A DNA stretch of 64,000 nt from Gordionus sp. m RMFG-2023. Its lineage: Eukaryota > Nematomorpha > Gordioida > Chordodea > Parachordodidae. The DNA lies in the NCBI RefSeq assembly GCF_954871325.1, contig NC_088778.1:10735882-10799881 (forward strand). The letters run 5' to 3'. The notes below the pieces were generated by a model that saw only the letters and a program-made list of their open reading frames with translations, was not told the DNA's origin and ran no database searches. Shown piece after piece: positions 34,695-46,927 of this stretch; within the stretch, counting starts at the first letter, position 1; every line of letters starts with the position of its first letter. Both the position numbers and the translations under genes were made by a program.

Positions 34695-36572
34695 CAGAGA
34701 CCTGCAGAGGTACCATTTACACGGCCCGGCCCGGTTTTAAATTTTTTAGGCCCGGCCCGGATATTTTTTTAAAAAAATTTTTACGGCCCGGCCCGGCCCG
34801 GATTTAAAAATTTCAGGCCCGGCTCGGAATTTTTTAAAATTATATTCGACCTGGTATATACAAAAATTCACCTATGAGGTATTTTACCATATTTTTCAGC
34901 GAGTATTATCGCTTATTATTTAAAAAATACATGTAAAAAGCTATATTTTGAGAATATTATATTGAATTTATAAAAATTATAAAACTGTTATTTATAAAAA
35001 TGGATATTTTGAGCATATACTATATTTTATATTGCATTTATAAAAATAAAACTAATATTCATAAAAATGGTATTAATATTTTGAGCATATACTATATTTT
35101 ATATTGCATTTAAAAAAAATAAAACTAATATTTAATTTATAAAAATGGAAAATATTTTGAGAATATAATATATTGTATTTAATTTACTATTTAATTTATA
35201 AAATAAAAATAAATCGCTATTTAAAAAAATGCATGTATAATAAATAGTATTTTGAAAATATAATCTAATTGCACAATATTAATATAATTTATTTTATAAT
35301 ATAAATTTTTAACAAAAGAAGATAATTGTATTATATAATATTGTAAAAAAGAATAATGAAAAATGTTGGATTAAAAACTTTCATGACTCAAGGTAAATAT
35401 AATAAATGCAATAAATATTTGACAGTTTGCAAAGTAAAAAACCAGCATGATCGACGAAACCCTATACTCAAGAAAGATATTAAAAATTCACAAATTATCA
35501 TGAAGAAAGAGAAGCATATCTACCTTTTCAGTTTGAAGATTACTTCTTCTTTCTTCAAGAATTCTTCCAGTAGTGGAAAAATTCCGCTCACAGCTTGCAC
35601 TTGAAGCAGGAATTGCCAATTTTTCTAAAATTGGAAATTCGCTTTGATGAGCCGCCCACCACTCTAACAAATTTATCCACCTTAAATGTTTCATCTATTT
35701 TTTTATTTATGTAATTATAATATTCATCATCGGGTATTGACATATTACCAGAATTACCATCGCCCTATTTGTCATAAAACGATTCAGTTTGTTTAACAAC
35801 AGTCGTAATTTGACTGGTCGATGGTATTTCATTTACTTCCTGAGCCTCTTGTAATTTAATATAATCTTTTATATAGTTTTCCGTCATCTTGCGATCTGTC
35901 TCTGACTACATACGTAATTGCTTGAATTTGGGATAGAGAAAAAGAGAAATAAAATGATACTTGTGTAAAACAAATTTTTCAATTAAAAAATGCTTTATAT
36001 TAAGTAAAATCAATTTTATTTCTCCTTTTTCGCTTTGAAAGGTATTACAGACTTCAAGAAGTGATATTCCTTTATTTGATTGTTTTGGTAAAATATATTC
36101 TAAAAATTTAGCTATGAATTATAAAAAAATATATTAATAATACGAATATTGGGGCTTATTTGAGATATTCCTTTATTTGATTGTTTTGGTAAAATATGTT
36201 GTAAAAATTTAGATATGAATTATAAAAAAATATATTAATACTTTGAATAAATTTGCAGGAAATTAATAATTAGATCGATCTGTGGGTGTTAGGTAGTGTT
36301 AACCATCACCCAATATATTATTTTAATCATAACTGTAATATAATATAATCTTATAACCATTAACTCATAATGTAAAAATTTTTATAAAAAATATTAAGGC
36401 CCGGCCCGGATTTAACAATCTTAGGCCCGGCCAGGATATATTTTATAAAAAATTTTTTAGGCCCGGCCCGGATATGTTTAAAAAAAATTTTTTTAGGCCT
36501 GGCCCGGGTATATTTAAAAAATTTAAAATACGGCCAGGCCGCCGGGCTTAGGGCCGGGCCTGCAGGTTTCTG
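34695..36572 (-). mobile_element. 1.9-kb hAT element with GGCCCGGCCC end arrays
   Basis: The ends CAGAGACCTGCAG and CTGCAGGTTTCTG are inverted repeats. The flanks ATATCTAT (34,687-34,694) and ATATATAT (36,573-36,580) match at 7 of 8 bases. Both ends carry arrays of AGGCCCGGCCCGGAT about 30-40 bp apart (34,722-34,830 and 36,400-36,560), striking in AT-rich DNA. The minus-strand transposase remnant is listed separately. A deletion copy with a perfect target duplication lies at 59,332-60,012. Confidence 0.88.
35488..35694 (-). pseudogene. hAT transposase C-terminal dimerisation domain
   Basis: The reading frame gives INLLEWWAAHQSEFPILEKL, then AIPASSASCERNFSTTGRIL and EERRSNLQTEKVDMLLFLHD. This is the complete hAT family C-terminal (Dimer_Tnp_hAT) motif: the W-W...FP-L-LA start, the SSA-ER-FS-G core, and the RR-L...L-FL end. 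About 70 of the usual 600 or more residues remain. Upstream on the same strand (35,880-35,700) SIPDDEYYNYINKKIDETFK is probably the next piece. The catalytic Asp and Trp boxes are not seen. It belongs to the element at 34,695-36,572. Confidence 0.85.
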
Positions 36573-37436
36573 ATATATATATTTTCCGATTATGTATATC
36601 ATATTATGTTTATATATATATTGATTTGTGTAATATATATTATAAATAACTTTAAAAATAACGCTGTCTATAATTATTTTATAAATAATAATAAATTAAA
36701 TATAAGATCGTTTGGATATTTTTTTGGTATAATTTACAATAAAAACGGAGTATATTTAAAATTTTTAAAAAACGGAGTAAATTTAAAAGTTTAAAATTCA
36801 AATTGGTTAAGGTTAGAGATTTAAAAATTTTAAAGGACTGTATTATAAATTTTAACAAACGGAGTATATTTAAGAATCTAAAAAAACAGAGTATATTTAA
36901 GAATTTTAAAAAACAGTATATTTAAGAATTTAAAAAACGGAGTATTTTATTTGTGAAAACTTTCATAATTTTTATTTTACAATTTACTATTAAATCAAAT
37001 ACTAGATAATTAATCAATTTATTTGAATAAACAATATATATATACAATGATAATATAGATATATATTTTTAAGGAAAAACAATAATAGTTCTATATAAAT
37101 TTATATCATTTAAAAATTTAATTAATTTATTTATATTGACATATTTTTAATATTACGAAAATAGGAATATTCATATATATAAATGAGAGGAAGATTTCCT
37201 ACCATTTAAGGGATGCTTGCCTTAAGATCCCTCCATTAACGCTCAATACGTTGAGTGTGGGTTGATATATCATTAAGGTCTATAAAGTTTTTGCTATGAT
37301 TGACAGGTAATGAACATATCCATTTTCATTTAGATTGTTATAACTTGGAAAAATATTTAATTTTAAGATTTATCAATATTTAATTTACCCCTTCCATTAA
37401 AAAATTTCTACCAAAATCCAGATGATCATTTATTTA
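36573..37436. other. Degenerate 30-bp repeats and intronic DNA
   Basis: At 36,738-36,960 a unit like AAAAACGGAGTATATTTAAAAT recurs about seven times with drift. After it, 36,960-37,427 has no gene; GGATGCTTGCCTTAAGATCC near 37,201 is a small inverted pair. The last nine bases, ATTTATTTA (37,428-37,436), are the target duplication of the next element. Confidence 0.6.
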
Positions 37437-37439
37437 GGG

Positions 37440-38760
37440 AATGACTAAAATACGCGTCCCCGAAAACTACGCGTCCCTACGCGTCCCCGGTCAAAACGAC
37501 TTATTTTTATTATTATTAATAGGAAATCTTATTAAGCTTTATAAGATGAGTTAGAAAATGTTTTTTTTAATTTAAAAAAAATACGGTAACTATATAAAAT
37601 TTACAAAAATTTATTTTTTAAAAAAATAAACTACGCGTCCCTACGCGTCCCCGGTCAAAATACAGTTTTTTTTAAAAAATCAAAACGGATTCATATTTAG
37701 CTCATTAAAAGAATACAGAATATGTAAATATTATATTTTAAACTATTTTATAACTTAGTGATTTTTTCAAAAAACACTTTTTTTTTCAAAAACACTACGC
37801 GTCCCCGGTCAAAAAACCTTTTTTTTAAAAAAATAAAAGCAGATTCATGTTTAGCTTTTTAAGGAGATTCAGAAAATGGTATTAATAAAAAAAATTTTTT
37901 CGAAAAAATTTTTTTTGGCTAAACTACGCATCCCTACGCGTCCCCGGTCAAAATACAGTTTTCTTAAAAAAATCAAAACGGATTCATATTTAGCTCATTA
38001 AAAGAATACAGAATATGTAAATATTATATATTAAACTATTTTATAACTTAGTGATTTTTTCAAAAAACACTTTTTTTTCAAAAACACTACGCGTCCCCGG
38101 TCAAAAAACCGTTTTTTTTAAAAAATAAAAGCAGATTCATGTTTAGCTTTTTAAGGAGATTCAGAAAATGGTATTAATAAAAAAAAAATTTAAAAAAAAA
38201 TTTTTTCCAAAAAAATTTTTTTTGGCTAAACGACGCGTCCCTACGCGTCCCCGGTCAAAATACAGTTTTTTTTAAAAAATCAAAACGGATTCATATTTAG
38301 CTCATTAAAAGAATACAGAATATGTAAATATTATATATTAAACTATTTTGTAACTTAGTGATTTTTTCAAAAAACACTTTTTTTTTTCAAAAACACTACG
38401 CGTCCCCGGTCAAAAAACTGTTTTTTTAAAAAAATAAAAGCAGATTCATGTTAAGCTTTTCAAGGAGATTCAGAAAATGGTATTAATAAAAAAAAATTTT
38501 TTTTTGGCTAAACTACGCGTCCCTACGCGTCCCCGGTCAAAATACAGTTTTTTAAAAAAAATCAAAACAGATTCATATTTAGCTCATTAAAAGAATACAG
38601 AATATTAAAATATTATATTTAAAAGTATTTAATAACTTAGTGATTTTTGAAAAAAACACTTTTTTTCGAAAACACTACGCGTCCCCGGTCAAAAAACTGT
38701 TTTTTTTTTAAAATAAAAGCAGATTCATGTTTAGCTTTTCAAGAAGATTCAGAATAATTT
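37440..38760. repeat. Left satellite array of the foldback element
   Basis: Four and a half units of about 280-307 bp start at about 37,467, 37,631, 37,924, 38,231 and 38,512. Each unit has a double ACGCGTCCCTACGCGTCCCC, then CGGATTCATATTTAGCTC, TAACTTAGTGATTTTTT, a single ACTACGCGTCCCCGGTC, and GCAGATTCATGTTTAGC. The first unit is shorter and lies at the element's tip. The units differ mostly in the length of A/T homopolymers. Confidence 0.88.
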
Positions 38761-39103
38761 TGGTAGTTGAGAATTCAAATAAAATATTTAAAAAAGCCAA
38801 TGTCTAGCCCATATTTAAAATTAAAAAATTTTCAAGGATATCTATTTTAAATTTTACCCAAGTTGATTTCTATCATAAATGTAAATTATGATATTTCTAA
38901 TACCCTTACATTGCAACATTTTTACCTCTTTTTCTCCTAAATATTAATATTTTTATGAAATATATTAATAAAGCATATTTAGTATCGTATACACCTAACT
39001 AATTAGTAATTACCCATCAACCCCGTCATTCTGATTAAATTAAATTAATTTTATAAAAAAAATTTTTTAATATATATATACAAATATATCAAAATATAAA
39101 ATT

Positions 39104-39175
39104 GACGGGGGGGCTCAATGGTTAGAACGTATGCCTTCCGAACGATAAGTTGCGAGTTCGAATCCCGTTTTGCCA
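39104..39175 (+). ncRNA. tRNA-like sequence in left arm of foldback element
   Basis: A 72-base stretch has a good A box (GGCTCAATGGTTAGAAC) and a textbook B box (GAGTTCGAATCCC) at tRNA-like spacing, ends in GCCA, and is followed by A- and T-rich DNA. It does not fold as a real tRNA: the start (GACGGGG) does not pair with the end (TTTGCCA), and the anticodon stem is broken (TATGC against ACGAT). It therefore looks like a tRNA-derived internal RNA polymerase III promoter carried by the element, not a working tRNA. Confidence 0.6.
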
Positions 39176-40550
39176 TAAAAAATTTTAAAAAAAATTTTTT
39201 AACATTAGCGAGATAATAATAGCTCTCGATTTATTTAACATTAAGATGATAGGAAAGTTGATAGAAAAAAAAAATTTTAACATTAGGAGATAGGAAAGTG
39301 AAATTAACGTTAAGAAAATATCAAAGTTGATAGAAAAAAAATACGAAAACGTTCATTTCTTGATTACATTTATAGATAGATAGATAGATATATATCATAT
39401 TAAATCAATGTGTTAAAAAGCTAAAAAATCAAACAAAGTTAAGTGTTCTAAATCTGATTGATGAATTAGAAAATATTATAATTATAATTTATTTTTCATT
39501 TATGTTAGTAATAAGTTTTTTAAAATAACTTTCTAATAGTTAAAATTTATCATTTTATGTTTTGTATATGGGAGACTGGGGTTAGGACCCCGGGCTTGGC
39601 AAACCACTTAATCTCATTTCAAAATTAAATATCCTAATATAGTTTTTATTAGTTTACATCTATAGACAATTTTAAACACTCTTCTATAATTTGGAAATGT
39701 TCAATGTGTATTTATTATATATAGATAATATTTCAATCATAATTTGTCAATTTAGAGCTAGCGGCGCTTGCTAAACCATACAAGTCAATTAAAGCAGTTA
39801 ATAATGAAAAAAATTTCAAAATCTTGTAAAGGCAATTCATGTCTGTTTTATAATTGGTGTTTAGGATTTATGCTATCATAATCTCTCCTTAAGATCTTTA
39901 TTTTTTATGTCCAAAATGTTTATTAAATTAACCAAAATTAAGTTTCAATTTTTATATAAAATAAGCCTCAATTTATAAGTATATGATATATACTACAATA
40001 CAACAAAATTATTCTATTTGTATCATCATTAATAAATAAAAATACATTTCAATTTATTATGGCCTTAAAAAACCAATGGTTTAGGAAGCCCCTTGAAGTG
40101 GTTTGCCTCACCCCGCTATTGGGGATTGTTAGACATATATTTGATTTTTACAAAAAATAATATTTAAAAAAAATAAATATATTCTTAAATTTTTTTATAA
40201 GGCCCCTTTATAAAGTTTTGTTTTCGGTATCTAATCATATTTTATTTTTTATATTATGTAAAAAAAAACCAGAAACTATAGCCAATTTTTTAAAAATAGG
40301 TTAGACTAACCGCAGTCTCTCCTACTATATTCACCAAATTTATAAAACAAATAATTTTAATAATCAGATAAATATACCATTTATTATTTCAAGAAATATA
40401 CAATTTATTAAATATAATAAGATTACTAAAACATATCTTTTAATAAAATACCATTTATATTACATATTATTATATACAATCGTAATAGGTAAAAAAATGT
40501 AAATATTCGTTTGTTGTAAAATAATGTGGGTGTTTCAATCACGGTAGTCT

Positions 40551-40744
40551 TTATAGAATGTTGTTTCCGACGTATCACGATTTAGTTTTCCAATTTCAAT
40601 CATTGACCAAACTATAATATGATGTTGTTTTCATCTTCGATATCTATTTATAGAATGTTGTTTCCGACGTATCACGATTTAGTTTTCCAATTTCAATCAT
40701 TGACCAAACTATAATATGATGTTGTTTTCATCTTCGATATCTAT
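40551..40744. repeat. 97-bp direct duplication in the left arm
   Basis: TTATAGAATGTTGTTTCCGA through CATCTTCGATATCTATT is present twice in a row (starts 40,551 and 40,648), apparently identical. The right arm (41,860-41,960) has only one copy, so the duplication arose after the arms were formed. Confidence 0.85.
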
Positions 40745-41072
40745 TTATAGTTTATATAATAATATAATATATTTATTTTTATATGCCTTTTTACTTTCAA
40801 TAATTATAGTCAAAAATTTCAAATTATAGGACTTTAATAATTGGTAATATTTAAACTTAAAAATAACTATTTATATTGTTATTACAAAAAAATAATTGGA
40901 TGCATTGTTCTAACTGTACAAACTTTCTGTAATATTAGCTAAATCTTATATTTAATATATTTTATAGTTATAATATTATGGTTTTAGCCATAAAAATATG
41001 AAAATTATTAATTTTAATATTTTTACGTTTCCGCTCTTAGCCACGTGGAGGCAACCAGTTGAAAGAGCTTTT

Positions 41073-41470
41073 AGGTCTTAGTTTAAAAAAAATACCAAGA
41101 CCATGGATATATAACAGGTTTAAAATTTTAAACCTGAAATATAACCAAAATATAATATATTAAAAAGTTTACATTAATTTAAAAAAAATATATTAAACAA
41201 AAAATTTATTTGTCATAATCTACTTTTAGGTCTTAGTTTAAAAAAATACCAAGACCATGGATATATAACAGGTTTAAAATTTTAAACCTGAAATATAACC
41301 AAAATATAATATATTAAAAAGTTTACATTAATTTTAAAAAAAAATATTAAACAAAAAATTTATTTGTCATAATCTACTTTTAGGTCTTAGTTTAAAAAAA
41401 TACCAAGACCATGGATATATAACAGGTTTAAATTTAAACATATTATATATCCATGGTCTTGGTATTTTTT
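41073..41470. repeat. 155-bp tandem repeat at the palindrome centre
   Basis: AGGTCTTAGTTTAAAAAA begins at 41,073, 41,228 and 41,382. The third copy runs into the exact dyad TTTAAATTTAAA (41,427-41,438) and the inverted copy begins. The right arm shows one copy only. The palindrome has essentially no spacer, an unusual state because perfect palindromes tend to be deleted. Confidence 0.85.
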
Positions 41471-42850
41471 TTAAACTAAGACCTAAAAGCTCTTTCAACT
41501 GGTTGCCTCCACGTGGCTAAGAGCGGAAACATAAAAATATTAAAATTAATAATTTTTATATTTTTATGGCTAAAACCATAATATTATAACTATAAAATAT
41601 ATTAAATATAAGATCAAAAGCAATAGCGGGACAAATCATTAATATAGTATAAATAATGTAATATTGTTTAGCTAATATTAGAGAAAGTTTGTACAGTTAG
41701 AACAATGCATCCAATTATTTTTTTGTAATAACAATATAAATAGTTATTTTTAAGTTTAAATATTACCAATTATTAAAGTCCTATAATTTGAAATTTTTGA
41801 CTATAATTATTGAAGGTAAAAAGGCATATAAAAATAAATATATTATATTATTATATAAACTATAAATAGATATCGAAGATGAAAACAACATCATATTATA
41901 GTTTGGTCAATGATTGAAATTGGAAAACTAAATCGTGATACGTCGGAAACAACATTCTATAAAGACTACCGTGATTGAAACACCCACATTATTTTACAAC
42001 AAACGAATATTTACATTTTTTTACCTATTACGATTATATATAATAATATGTAATATAAATGGTATTTTATTAAAAAATATGTTTTAGTAATCTTATTATA
42101 TTTAATAAATTGTATATTTCTTGAAATAATAAATGGTATATTTATCTGATTAATAAAATTATTTGTTTTATAAATTTGGTGAATATAGTAGGAGAGACTG
42201 CGGTTAGTCTAACCTATTTTTAAAAAATTGGCTATAGTTTCTGGTTATTTTTTACATAATATAAAAAATAAAATATGATTAGATACCGAAAACAATACTT
42301 TATAAAGGGGCCTTATAAAAAAATTTAAGAATATATTTATTTTTTTTAAATTTTATTTTTTGTAAAAATCAAATATATGTCAAACAATCCCCAATAGCGG
42401 GGTGAGGCAAACCACTTCAAGGGGCTTCCTAAACCATTGGTTTTTTAAGGCCATAATAAATTGAAATGTATTTTTATTTATTAATAATGTTACAAATAGA
42501 ATAATTTTGTTGTATTGTAGTATATATCATATACTTATAAATTGAGGCTTATTTTATATAAAAATTGAAACTTAATTTTGGTTAATTTAATAAACATTTT
42601 GACATAAAAAATAAAGATCTTAAGGAGAGATTATGATAGCATAAATCCTAAACACCAATTATAAAATAGACATGAATTGCCTTTACAAGATTTTGAAATT
42701 TTTTTCATTATTAACTGCTTTAATTGACTTGTATGGTTTAGCAAGCGCCGCTAGCTCTAAATTGACAAATTATGATTGAAATATTATCTAGATATAATAA
42801 ATACACATTGAACATTTCCAAATTATAGAAGAGTGTTTAAAATTAACTAT

Positions 42851-44126
42851 AAAATTTAATTTACATATAAATGATTATATATTATAATTAAATTTCTATC
42901 ATGTAAAAATCTTTTGAAAACTTCATCAAAATTTTATTTCTTCTAAAGATTTTTTGTCTATAGATGTATACTAATAAAAACTATATTAGGATATTTAATT
43001 TTGAAATGAGATTAAGTGGTTTGCCAAGCCGGGGTCCTAACCCCAGTCTCCCATATACAAAACATATAAAATGATAAATTTTTAAATAAACTTTAACTAT
43101 TAATGTAAGATTAGAAAGTTATTTTAAAAACCTTATTACTAACATAAATGAAAAATAAATTAATAATTATAATATTTTCTAATTCATCAATCAGATTTAG
43201 AACATTCAACTTTGTTTGATTTTTTAGCTTTTTAACACATTGATTTAATTTAGCTTTTTAACACATTGATTTAATATAGCTTTTTAACACATTGATTTAA
43301 TATGATATATATCTATCTATAAATGTAATCAAGAAATGAACGTTTTCGTATCTTGGTAATGTTAATTTTTTTTCTATCAACTTACCTATCATCTTAATGT
43401 TAAATAAATCGAGAGCTATTATTATCTCGCTAATGTTAAAAATTTTTTTTAAAAATTTTTTATGGCAATACGGGATTCGAACTCGCAAAAAATTTAATTT
43501 ACATATAAATGATTATATATTATAATTAAATTTCTATCATGTAAAAATCTTTTGAAAACTTCATCAAAATTTTATTTCTTCTAAAGATTTTTTGTCTATA
43601 GATGTATACTAATAAAAACTATATTAGGATATTTAATTTTGAAATGAGATTAAGTGGTTTGCCAAGCCGGGGTCCTAACCCCAGTCTCCAATATACAAAA
43701 CATATAAAATGATAAATTTTTAAATAAACTTTAACTATTAATGTAAGATTAGAAAGTTATTTTAAAAACCTTATTACTAACATAAATGAAAAATAAATTA
43801 ATAATTATAATATTTTCTAATTCATCAATCAGATTTAGAACATTCAACTTTGTTTGATTTTTTAGCTTTTTAACACATTGATTTAATTTAGCTTTTTAAC
43901 ACATTGATTTAATATAGCTTTTTAACACATTGATTTAATATGATATATATCTATCTATAAATGTAATCAAGAAATGAACGTTTTCGTATCTTGGTAATGT
44001 TAATTTTTTTTCTATCAACTTACCTATCATCTTAATGTTAAATAAATCGAGAGCTATTATTATCTCGCTAATGTTAAAAATTTTTTTTAAAAATTTTTTA
44101 TGGCAATACGGGATTCGAACTCGCAA
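42851..44126. repeat. 638-bp tandem duplication in the right arm
   Basis: Sequence from about 42,851 to 43,488 is repeated at 43,489-44,126 with one visible difference (CTCCCATATAC against CTCCAATATAC). The duplication ends inside the tRNA-like region, so the first copy carries only its B-box half. The unit includes a roughly 118-bp AT-rich insertion absent from the left arm. Near identity suggests either a recent duplication or an assembly artefact. Confidence 0.85.
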
Positions 44127-44168
44127 CTTATCGTTCGGAAGGCATACGTTCTAACCATTGAGCCCCCC
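44096..44168 (-). ncRNA. tRNA-like sequence in right arm of foldback element
   Basis: Reverse-complement partner of the copy at 39,104-39,175, with the same A and B boxes and one difference near the end (GTATTGCCA against GTTTTGCCA). It faces the opposite way, so both copies point toward the element's centre. A B-box-only half copy lies at about 43,457-43,485. Confidence 0.6.
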
Positions 44169-44519
44169 CGTCAATTTTATATTTTGATATATTTGTATAT
44201 ATATATATTAAAAAAATTTTTTATAAAATTAATTTAATTTAATCAGAATGACGGGGTTGATGGGTAATTACTAATTAGTTAGGTGTATACGATACTAAAT
44301 ATGCTTTATTAATATATTTCATAAAAATATTAATATTTAGGAGAAAAAGAGGTAAAAATGTTGCAATGTAAGGGTATTAGAAATATCATAATTTACATTT
44401 ATGATAGAAATCAACTTGGGTAAAATTTAAAATAGATATCCTTGAAAATTTTTTAATTTTAAATATGGGCTAGACATTGGCTTTTTTAAATATTTTATTT
44501 GAATTCTCAACTACCAAAA

Positions 44520-45549
44520 TTATTCTGAATCTCCTTGAAAAGCTAAACATGAATCTGCTTTTATTTTTTAAAAAAAAACAGTTTTTTGACCTGGGACGCG
44601 TAGTGTTTTCGAAAAAAGTGTTTTTTGAAAAAATCACTAAGTTATAAAATAGTTTAAAATATAATATTTACATATTCTGTATTCTTTTAATGAGCTAAAT
44701 ATGAATCTGTTTTGATTTTTTTAAAAAAACTATATTTTGACCGGGGACGCGTAGGGACGCGTAGTTTAGCCAAAAAAAATTTTTTTGGAAAAAATTTTTT
44801 AAAAATTTTTTTTTATTAATACCATTTTCTGAATCTCCTTAAAAAGCTAAACATGAATCTGCTTTTATTTTTTTAAAAAAAAGGTTTTTTGACCGGGGAC
44901 GCGTAGTGTTTTTGAAAAAAAAAGTGTTTTTTGAAAAAATCACTAAGTTATAAAATAGTTTAAAATATAATATTTACATATTCTGTATTCTTTTAATGAG
45001 CTAAACATGAATCCGTTTTGATTTTTTTAAAAAAATTGTATTTTGACCGGGGACGCGTAGGGACGCGTAGTTAAGTCAAAAAAATATTTTTTTGGAAAAA
45101 ATTTTTTAAAAAATTTTTTTTTTATTAATACCATTTTCTGAATCTCCTTAAAAAGCTAAACATGAATCTGCTTTTATTTTTTAAAAAAAACGGTTTTTTG
45201 ACCGGGGACGCGTAGTGTTTTCGAAAAAAGTGTTTTTTGAAAAAATCACTAAGTTATAAAATAGTTTAAAATATAATATTTACATATTCTGTATTCTTTT
45301 AATGAGCTAAATATGAATCCGTTTTGATTTTTTTAAAAAAACTGTATTTTGACCGGGGACGCGTAGTTTATTTTTTAAAAAAATAAATTTTTGTAAATTT
45401 TATATAGTTACCGTATTTTTTTTAAATTAAAAAAAACATTTTCTAACTCATCTTATAAAGCTTAATAAGATTTCCTATTAATATTAATAAAAATAAATCG
45501 TTTTGACCGGGGACGCGTAGTTTTCGGGGACGCGTAATTTAGTCATTCC
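44520..45549. repeat. Right satellite array of the foldback element
   Basis: Inverted counterpart of the left array, with about three to three and a half units (GGGGACGCGTAGGGACGCGT at about 44,743 and 45,051; half units at 44,590, 44,897 and 45,207). It has fewer units than the left array, so the arrays have changed copy number independently. Confidence 0.85.
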
Positions 45550-45558
45550 ATTTATTTA

Positions 45559-46349
45559 TTATTTTTTAATAAAAAAACTAACCTAAAATTACGCCAATTG
45601 AACCAAAAAGGTATACAAAATTCTTAAAACTTTTGAGTAATGAAATTTTTAATTACTATTACATCAAAAAATTTATACCAAAATCTAGAAGATCTTATAT
45701 TTATTATTTTTTTATAAAATTCTTAAGTTTTTTTATTATTATAATGGCTATTATTTATCTTGCATTCAAATGGGAATGGATAAAAAATGCACAAAATATA
45801 GACCTAAAATAAAAATTAATTAATTTTTTAAGAAAACTAATTCCTGATGCAAAAATAGCTACTAATTCATGGAAACCCTGCGATGATTTGGAAGATTTTT
45901 AGATTCCATGAAATTGATCATAATGAAGATAATATATTTGACAAATATTTTTTAAATAATGATAACAAAATTACTATTTTTGATAAATTTTCTGAATTAA
46001 AAAATATTTTATAAAATACAATACCCCACTTCCTATTAGTTCTCCTGTTGAGTTCCTGTTTAGTATTGCTAAACAGGTTTTAGGGGAGAGGTGTGGATGT
46101 TAGATTCAAATTTATAAAATTTATTCATAAAAGATTATAAATATAAAACTTTTTTAATAAAATAAAATATGATTTTGCTTCATGTACTTTCTAAAATAAA
46201 TGAAAATCAAAGGAGCAACTATGGAGTGGCATTCCTTTGTTTGGAGTGGGAGCTAGCTCCTTTTAAAAATTTAGTAGTGCAAGCTAGCTCCTTTATAAAA
46301 GGTAGGTGTAGGAGTTTGCTACTTTTAAAAAGGAGCATTAACAACTCTG
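45559..46349 (+). mobile_element. hAT remnant with CAACTCTG end
   Basis: The plus strand near 46,020-46,110 reads NTPLPISSPVEFLFSIAKQV (first two residues in a shifted frame), then LGERC. This is the hAT dimerisation motif (usual form NTPLPSSAPVERLFS). The segment ends AGCATTAACAACTCTG at 46,349, the terminal repeat of the 49,743-59,195 hAT family, preceded by GCTAGCTCCTTT and AAAAGGAGC subterminal repeats. The left part is lost next to the foldback element. Frameshifts make it dead. Confidence 0.7.
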
Positions 46350-46927
46350 CTAAATATGTGTTTTGAAATAAATATTGATCAATGAATATGATTATTTAAT
46401 TGGTCTATAACAATACTATAATTTATTAAATATTTCAAAATATAAATTAATTTAAAACTTTATATTTGTTTTTTAAAAAAGTGTGATTATTTTGCTCAAA
46501 AAACGTGAGAAAAGTGTGATGTATGAGAAAACATGATTTGAGAATCATCAAAAAAAATTGCTGGCCCAGCCCATATTTATTTAAATATAGAAATTAATTT
46601 TTTTAAAATTATTATACCCAAAATAAAAGATATATGTGATATGGTATCTAGTTTCTACAAATATAAAAAATTCAACATAAAATTAATAAATTTGGATATA
46701 TTTTAAAAAAATTTCCAAGGCCCAACCTGATCCTATTTTTTTTTAAACATATTAGGCCTGATCCAGCCTGAATCCAATTTTTTTTAATATAATTTTATAG
46801 ACCTCTAATATGTCCTATAATTAAGCTCCTATACTGACCCCCCTTATTATTAGAAATATATTGAAAGATTGCTTATATGATTAAATATATATTTTATATT
46901 TTAAAAGCAAAAAATTCAGATGTTTAC
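46350..46927. other. Intron next to THADA exon, degenerate GGCCC-type hAT end
   Basis: At 46,560-46,810 there are drifted copies of the GGCCCGGCC subterminal unit (GCTGGCCCAGCCCATAT, AAGGCCCAACCTGATCC, TTAGGCCTGATCCAGCCTGA), ending in a TATAGACCTC that resembles the family terminus. No target duplication can be read. The rest is plain AT-rich DNA. Confidence 0.5.

Larger units (their letters stand above)
37437..45549. mobile_element. 8.1-kb giant foldback element with 4-kb arms
   Basis: The element is a near-complete palindrome centred at 41,432/41,433. The left arm (37,437-41,432) and right arm (41,433-45,549) are reverse complements with very few differences apart from tandem duplications. 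It starts GGGAATGACTAAA and ends TTTAGTCATTCC. The 9-bp ATTTATTTA lies directly outside both ends (37,428-37,436 and 45,550-45,558). Nine-base duplications with very long inverted repeats are known for Foldback and Mutator-like elements. From the ends inward each arm holds a CGCGTCCC satellite array, a tRNA-like stretch, and GC-richer modules around GGCAAACCACTT. There is no open frame above about 65 codons, so it is non-autonomous. It sits in the giant THADA intron. Confidence 0.9.

Noticed and set aside
39104-39175. Functional tRNA gene
   Set aside because: A and B boxes are good, but the acceptor and anticodon stems do not pair, and the copy is part of a repeated element.
43297-44126. Two identical 63-residue minus-strand proteins
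   Set aside because: They are the same stretch in a 638-bp tandem duplication, end within the tRNA-like sequence, and have low-complexity composition.
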